From contig NZ_JAQQWS010000002.1 in NCBI RefSeq assembly GCF_028610675.1, positions 62,001 to 126,000 of the forward strand: a DNA stretch of 64,000 bases, in the 5' to 3' direction. The DNA comes from Alkalihalobacillus pseudalcaliphilus (GTDB lineage Bacteria > Bacillota > Bacilli > Bacillales > Bacillaceae_D). A program made the translations under genes and the position numbers. Positions 59,979 to 64,000 of this stretch are shown here, in pieces (position 1 is the stretch's first letter; every line of letters starts with the position of its first letter). Below the pieces are notes generated by a model. That model was given only the letters and a program-made list of their open reading frames with translations. It did no database searches and had not been told where the DNA came from.

Positions 59979-60209
59979 CTATGAATCTTTCACTTCTTGC
60001 TTTTTATCGTTGAGATACTTTTCATAGACTTGTTCAGCTACTGATTTTTTTATAACAAATGCAGCATGTAAATCAGATACCTTCTGCCCAACCCAAAGTA
60101 GCGTTCCTAAGAGCAAACCAAAAGCAATGGGGGCTGAGAAAATAGGGTTAATCATCACTAGTCCAAATCCTACAATTGTCAATAGTATAACCCAAGAAAT
60201 CCATTTCAT
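59979..60209 (-). CDS. Small membrane protein
   Basis: 76 residues from ATG 60209 (GGAAGAAAG upstream). Two helices (WISWVILLTIVGFGLVMI; PIAFGLLLGTLLWVGQKVSD) and a charged C-terminus. No family recognised. Monocistronic with its own terminator. Confidence 0.6.
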   Translation of the reverse strand: MKWISWVILLTIVGFGLVMINPIFSAPIAFGLLLGTLLWVGQKVSDLHAAFVIKKSVAEQVYEKYLNDKKQEVKDS

Positions 60210-60301
60210 CTTTCTTCCTTCTCTCTTTTTGATTTTGCACATATTTTGACTAGGCACATACCTTATCAATAGTTGAATATAATGATTGTGGAGGTATGCT
60301 T

Positions 60302-60961
60302 ATGACAACATATATGGATTATACAAATCCATCGGCTCAATTCTTCTATGATATGAAGCAAAGTCGGCTAGTAAGTAAAGATTCAAATAACTTTATTAAT
60401 GTAATGGGGGTACAGCAGCTTAATACGTTAGATAATACGTCACTATTGGATATTTATCTCAGTAAATCCAATATCATCGAACCTCATTATCACCAAAATG
60501 CTGCTGAACTTGTTTATTGTATTTCTGGTTCTGCTGTTGTCTCGATTTTGAATCCTTTTACAAAAGCGTTAATGAATATTCCCGTTAACCCTGGGCAAGT
60601 AGCAAATGTACCTCAAGGGTGGTGGCATTATGAATTTGCTACTTCAGATCAAACACATCTATTAGCGATTTTTAATGCCCCACAGCCTGAGGTTATTTTA
60701 GGTTCAGATATCTTACACTTTACTCCTGATAAGATTATGGCTACTACTTATTGTATGGATGAAGAAAAGTGGAAAGCTGCGACTCATGCGGTACAACCAA
60801 ATCTATTTATAGGCCCACCTTCTGATTGTCATGTTCAAAGGGCTGTCGATGGATCTATGAATAGAGGGTATCCAGCTCCTAGTCAAAGTCCGTCCTATGA
60901 GCCGACTTATGCTCAAGTCTACCCTGCCTTTTCTTATGATGCATATAGGCGGTTTTATTGA
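60302..60961 (+). CDS. Cupin-domain protein
   Basis: 219 residues from ATG 60302, with GGAGG 7 nt upstream; the in-frame ATG 6 nt earlier is too close. A single cupin barrel (about 50-150): PHYHQNAAELVYCISGSAVV supplies the first motif (His-His..Glu) and NPGQVANVPQGWWHYEFAT the second (His). The C-terminal 60 residues are low complexity (Pro, Tyr, Ser). Similar proteins occur with spore or secondary-metabolism genes in bacilli, but no role can be given. Confidence 0.75.
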   Translation: MTTYMDYTNPSAQFFYDMKQSRLVSKDSNNFINVMGVQQLNTLDNTSLLDIYLSKSNIIEPHYHQNAAELVYCISGSAVVSILNPFTKALMNIPVNPGQVANVPQGWWHYEFATSDQTHLLAIFNAPQPEVILGSDILHFTPDKIMATTYCMDEEKWKAATHAVQPNLFIGPPSDCHVQRAVDGSMNRGYPAPSQSPSYEPTYAQVYPAFSYDAYRRFY

Positions 60962-60964
60962 TTG

Positions 60965-61288
60965 TTTTGTATGAAGGCTAGTACGAAATGGAGCATTGCT
61001 CGTCGCTACCGAAAATGATGCTCCGCGTCCTATGGGGTGGGGCTGATCTAATCGGCGCAGCCGCTGGATCTAGCTCTGCCACTATGTCCCGCGGGAGCTT
61101 TTACCGAGGGAGTCTCCGCATAACTCGCCCGCTCGGTTACGGCTAAATTTCAAAAAACATTTTACTTTCATTACAAATGAAAAAACAAAGGTGAAATGTA
61201 CGACGTGCCCACTGTTAAAAAATTCGCCACTACTTTCATTTTTGTTGGTGGCGGAGGAATGGGCCTCCACCATGCCGGTTTTATATGA
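60965..61288 (+). repeat. Intergenic repeat, type 1, copy N (full length)
   Basis: Starts TTTTGTATGAAGGCTAGTAC. GGAGCAT/ATGCTCC 5' stem, central hairpin CGGC-GCA-GCCG, GAGTCTCCGCAT, CACTACTTTCATTTTTGTTGG. The tail stem is GTGGCGGAGG..CCTCCAC instead of GGCGAAG..CTTCGCC. It ends TTTTATATGAAA. It starts 3 bp after the cupin stop codon. Confidence 0.92.
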
Positions 61289-61388
61289 AATTTCAATGGT
61301 TGTTACATTGAATCTCGTCAAGTTCACTTCCAGTATTACAGGTTACGACTAATCATTAAGCTCAAGAGCTCATTGTGACATCATGCTC

Positions 61389-61536
61389 CTTGAGTAACTG
61401 ACATGATGACCTTTTTGTGTAGTTACTCACCTTCTTCCTTCGAGTAACTGACACGTTCGCACCTTTTCGTAACTTTACTCATCCGCTCCCATTGAGTATC
61501 TATCACGTTGGCCTCTTTGTGCTGTTACTCCTAGAT
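61389..61536. repeat. Degenerate tandem repeat, about 3 x 50 bp
   Basis: Three units begin CCTTGAGTAACTGACATG, CCTTCGAGTAACTGACACG and CCATTGAGTATCTATCACG and each ends near GTTACTC or TTTACTC. GAGTAAC and GTTACTC can pair inside a unit, so each may form a hairpin. No coding potential seen. Confidence 0.7.
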
Positions 61537-61564
61537 TTAGCCTCAGTTTCTGCACAAATCTTAT

Positions 61565-61695
61565 GGATCGTCAAAGTGGCTGACTTTCATCTTTGTTGGT
61601 GGTGGAGCGGTTTTGACTCCGACATAAACGGTTTTTTGAAAATTAGTGATGATGCTCATGTGCCGATTTCTACCCGCTGCTCCCAAAAATCACTT
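61565..61695 (+). repeat. Repeat fragments, copy O (tail plus 5' section)
   Basis: TGACTTTCATCTTTGTTGG and GGTGGAGCGG match the family tail. GGTTTTTTGAAAATTAGTGA then GATGCTCATGTGCCG and CGCTGCTCCCAAAAATCAC match the 5' part of a type 1 element. It lies just downstream of the nucleotidyltransferase gene. Confidence 0.65.
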
Positions 61696-61700
61696 TTTCT

Positions 61701-62450
61701 TTACTTCCCAATAGAAAACCCTTCAAAATAGGGTCCTCCATATGGTTTAAGTGTGTTGATGGTAAATTGAATGATAGGGTGTTTTTCTTTTTCCTGATAA
61801 AATGATTCCATTGCCTGAAGAAGCTGGGTGGCCTTGTTTTTATCATGTTTCTCTAATAATCTTATTGTCCATTTGGAATTTCCTTGCCATTTTTGATTCG
61901 TACCTAAAATGAATTCCGTTATTTGCTGGATGAGCTCATTGACGATAAAAATTTGCTCAGCACGTATTGTGCTACCTTTTAAATCATCAAGTAAATCGGT
62001 GATGAAATATCGACGTCTATTTATCTCTTCCGTTGGCCATCGTTTTGGCCCTTTAATAAGAAGCTGTTTTGCCTCCTTTTTTAAACGGCTAGATAATTGC
62101 TGACTTCCTTTGATTAAAAGACCTTCCTGAACCATTTGTGGTAAAGAGGGCCTGCCTCTCTCAACATCCAAAGTAAAAAACTTCGCAAGTGAAACCTCTG
62201 TATGAACAAAGGCTTCAACCGGCCAGTCTAAAAGAAAGAAAGATTCTCGATAAGCCTCTTGTAATCGCTCCTTATCCATGATGATTACTAAATCAAGATC
62301 TGACGTTTCTGTACTTTCATGACGCACGACACTTCCTGCTAATAGAGCTAATTCACAGTATGGATATCGCTTCTCAACTATTTTTTTCGCTGCTAGCTCA
62401 GCTGCCAACCTTTGCTGTTCCACCGTTTGTACACATCCATCCTTCATCAT
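61701..62450 (-). CDS. Nucleotidyltransferase-domain protein
   Basis: 249 residues. Core motif GSVVRHESTETSDLDLVIIM (Gly-Ser then Asp-x-Asp) near residue 39-58, followed by an all-helical C-terminal half, as in aminoglycoside adenylyltransferase-like and KNTase proteins. It would transfer a nucleotide to a small molecule, but resistance cannot be assumed. It is downstream of the MFS gene with a 41-bp gap, so cotranscription is possible. Confidence 0.8.
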   Translation of the reverse strand: MMKDGCVQTVEQQRLAAELAAKKIVEKRYPYCELALLAGSVVRHESTETSDLDLVIIMDKERLQEAYRESFFLLDWPVEAFVHTEVSLAKFFTLDVERGRPSLPQMVQEGLLIKGSQQLSSRLKKEAKQLLIKGPKRWPTEEINRRRYFITDLLDDLKGSTIRAEQIFIVNELIQQITEFILGTNQKWQGNSKWTIRLLEKHDKNKATQLLQAMESFYQEKEKHPIIQFTINTLKPYGGPYFEGFSIGK

Positions 62451-62491
62451 TTTGATTATTTTATCACTAAAAAGTTGAAATGTTCAGTATT

Positions 62492-63763
62492 TTATTCCGA
62501 TACGGCATTTTTTTCTAATACATCTGCTGTGATCTCATATTTAGGATTAAAGCTAACGAGATCAGACCTTGGTATTGTCCGTAGATGGGGTTGAACAAGA
62601 AAATAGATGCTAAACAAAAAGATTGCCATACCCGCTAAGATGATTGGGTATTTGACGTCGATACTGCCAACAGCACCACCGAATAAATTACCTAACGGTG
62701 TCGCCACTCCTGCTAGACTCGAAATAACGGTAATAACTCTCCCTACTAAAGTTAATTTTACTTTTTGTTGAATAATAGAGAAAAGTAGAATATTCGTAAC
62801 TGTGACAGCTATCATGGTCATCATGATGAGCAAAAGCCCTACCCAAAATGGAACAAAGGAAATCGTCATAACTGATAATCCAGCTAGCATAAACCCATAC
62901 ACATATAACTTACCTAATGGTATTTGATTGAGCTTAGGGGTTACAACTGCCCCTAATAAACTACCAACTGTAATGGCCGATAAAAAATAGCCGTAATGTT
63001 GGTCCCCTCCACCAATTTCTAATGTAAATGCTGGGAGCACCGCTAACATACCACCAAAGAAAAAGTTAATAACAATGACCGGACCTAGCATCTTCTTAAA
63101 TAAGCTCGAGCCACTTATATAGGTGAAGCCTTCCTTCAAATCTTCTTTATATGAGCGAATTCCTGATTTTACCTCTGCATCCTCCTGTTTATGAAGATTG
63201 GATTCCATTCTAAAAAACATATACAAGATCCCGGTAATGAAGTGACAGGCTGCTGTAATAAGTACCGCCTCGGCATTTCCAATAAAAGCAATGAGAAGAC
63301 CTGCAATAGCTAAGAAAACAATATCCATTCCTTCTCTTAATGTTTGCATGAGGGAATTTGCTTTCACAACATTTTTACCCCCAACAAAACTTGGAATTAA
63401 TGTTGATTCAATTGGGTACGTAAATTGTGAAATAAGTGCTGTCAAGAACATAATACCGATCACATAAAAAACATGTAGAAGCTCAAAAAAGTATAAAATG
63501 GGAATGGAGACGAGCAAGGCCGATTTCATAAATTCCGCTACAATCATCGATACTTTATACGGGATATAATTAGCGAGTGGTGCGATTAAAAAACCAAGAA
63601 TATTCGGAATACTAATGACAAAAAAAGTGAGTCCTGAATAAAAGACATTTCCTGTTAAATGTAAAACTAATAGCATGGCGGCAACGGCATAAATACCGCT
63701 ACCAAGCCCTTTCACGAATGCACCTGAAAATAAGATGCTAAAATTGCGGTTAAATAAAGTCAT
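62492..63763 (-). CDS. MFS efflux-type transporter
   Basis: 423 residues, about twelve helices. FSILFSGAFVKGLGSGIYAVA and ISQFTYPIESTLIPSFVGGKNVVKANSLMQ are typical of the macrolide-efflux (MefA-like) and related MFS_3 group. It overlaps the upstream gene by 4 bp, an operon. Substrate unknown. Confidence 0.85.
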   Translation of the reverse strand: MTLFNRNFSILFSGAFVKGLGSGIYAVAAMLLVLHLTGNVFYSGLTFFVISIPNILGFLIAPLANYIPYKVSMIVAEFMKSALLVSIPILYFFELLHVFYVIGIMFLTALISQFTYPIESTLIPSFVGGKNVVKANSLMQTLREGMDIVFLAIAGLLIAFIGNAEAVLITAACHFITGILYMFFRMESNLHKQEDAEVKSGIRSYKEDLKEGFTYISGSSLFKKMLGPVIVINFFFGGMLAVLPAFTLEIGGGDQHYGYFLSAITVGSLLGAVVTPKLNQIPLGKLYVYGFMLAGLSVMTISFVPFWVGLLLIMMTMIAVTVTNILLFSIIQQKVKLTLVGRVITVISSLAGVATPLGNLFGGAVGSIDVKYPIILAGMAIFLFSIYFLVQPHLRTIPRSDLVSFNPKYEITADVLEKNAVSE

Positions 63764-64000
63764 TCTCCATCCCCCTCATTAGGTTTTCTAATTTGCATGT
63801 TGAGTAAATAGCTCTTTCTCTCTTGCTCGCTCTTCCCTACCGAACGTTTTAAATATTTTTGTAATATCTCACTATAATCTTTCTTCAACTCTTTTAAATC
63901 TTCTTCAGTTAGATCTAGATTCGTTTGTAGAGATTCAATGATACTTTCATCCACCACATTTAATGCTTGTGCATCCTTTAAAATAAAATGAGTCGCCTTC
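63760..64000 (-). CDS. C-terminal part of a gene running off the right edge
   Basis: The frame is open to the window end (79 codons seen) and ends 4 bp into the MFS gene. It reads KATHFILKDAQALNV, then an acidic and basic helical tail (LTEEDLKELKKDYSEILQKY). A transcriptional regulator paired with the MFS transporter, for instance of ArsR type, is a guess from context. The real start lies outside the window. Confidence 0.6.
   Translation of the reverse strand, partial: KATHFILKDAQALNVVDESIIESLQTNLDLTEEDLKELKKDYSEILQKYLKRSVGKSEQERKSYLLNMQIRKPNEGDGE

Overview
The window reads as chromosomal DNA of a low-GC, endospore-forming Gram-positive bacterium of the Bacillaceae. The evidence is strong AGGAGG-type ribosome sites, a CotF-type spore coat protein, SinI/SinR regulators, GlnR/TnrA boxes, Fur boxes, a guanidine-I riboswitch, and a NEAT/sortase B haem system. 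The secreted NEAT protein is very acidic, which would suit an alkaliphile or haloalkaliphile, but that is inference. I see no rRNA, tRNA, CRISPR array, prophage or transposase.

Layout. 0-13 kb: ammonium transporter with a DUF294 nucleotidyltransferase-like partner, spore coat protein, ung, a YjiH-type membrane protein, an ATP-grasp ligase, pdxK, rarD, glnA with two perfect GlnR/TnrA boxes, and the RNA helicase gene cshA behind a long leader. 13-23 kb: divergent alpha-glucosidase and sugar-transporter genes around two palindromic operators, a FAD-Rieske oxidoreductase, topB, and an SMR pair under a guanidine-I riboswitch.

23-33 kb is the most unusual part. It holds a YpiB-like gene, sinR, two unlisted SinI-like micro-ORFs, a SinR-like HTH gene coupled to an unknown gene, and six copies of a GTTCTTT..AAGAAC palindrome. 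It also holds a NarL-type regulator with a degenerate receiver and a 1675-residue fusion (pseudokinase, AAA ATPase, GAF, histidine kinase) with its own response regulator. I infer a SinI/SinR switch with extra peptide antagonists beside a complex two-component sensor.

33-48 kb: dipeptidase, csaA and an AraC/GyrI regulator, then a haem-iron island. One Fur-controlled operon runs rightward (lipoprotein, permease, ATPase, IsdG-type oxygenase). A second runs leftward (IsdC-like, five-NEAT protein, IsdE, permease, ATPase, sortase B) behind three Fur boxes. Wall proteins would capture haem and pass it to IsdE, the ABC transporter would import it, and the oxygenase would release iron.

48-64 kb: ComEC-like hydrolase, flavin reductase, MhqR-like regulator with its palindromic operator, YtkA-like lipoprotein, pepT, an ABC-2 exporter operon with a lipoprotein, small membrane proteins, a cupin, a nucleotidyltransferase and an MFS transporter.

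Scattered through the gaps is a family of about 17 structured intergenic repeats (full copies about 300 bp, nearly 6% of the window). They start with TTTTGTATGAAAGTTAG and sit repeatedly either right after terminator T-tracts or right against ribosome sites. This family and the Sin/giant-kinase region are the best candidates for something undescribed.
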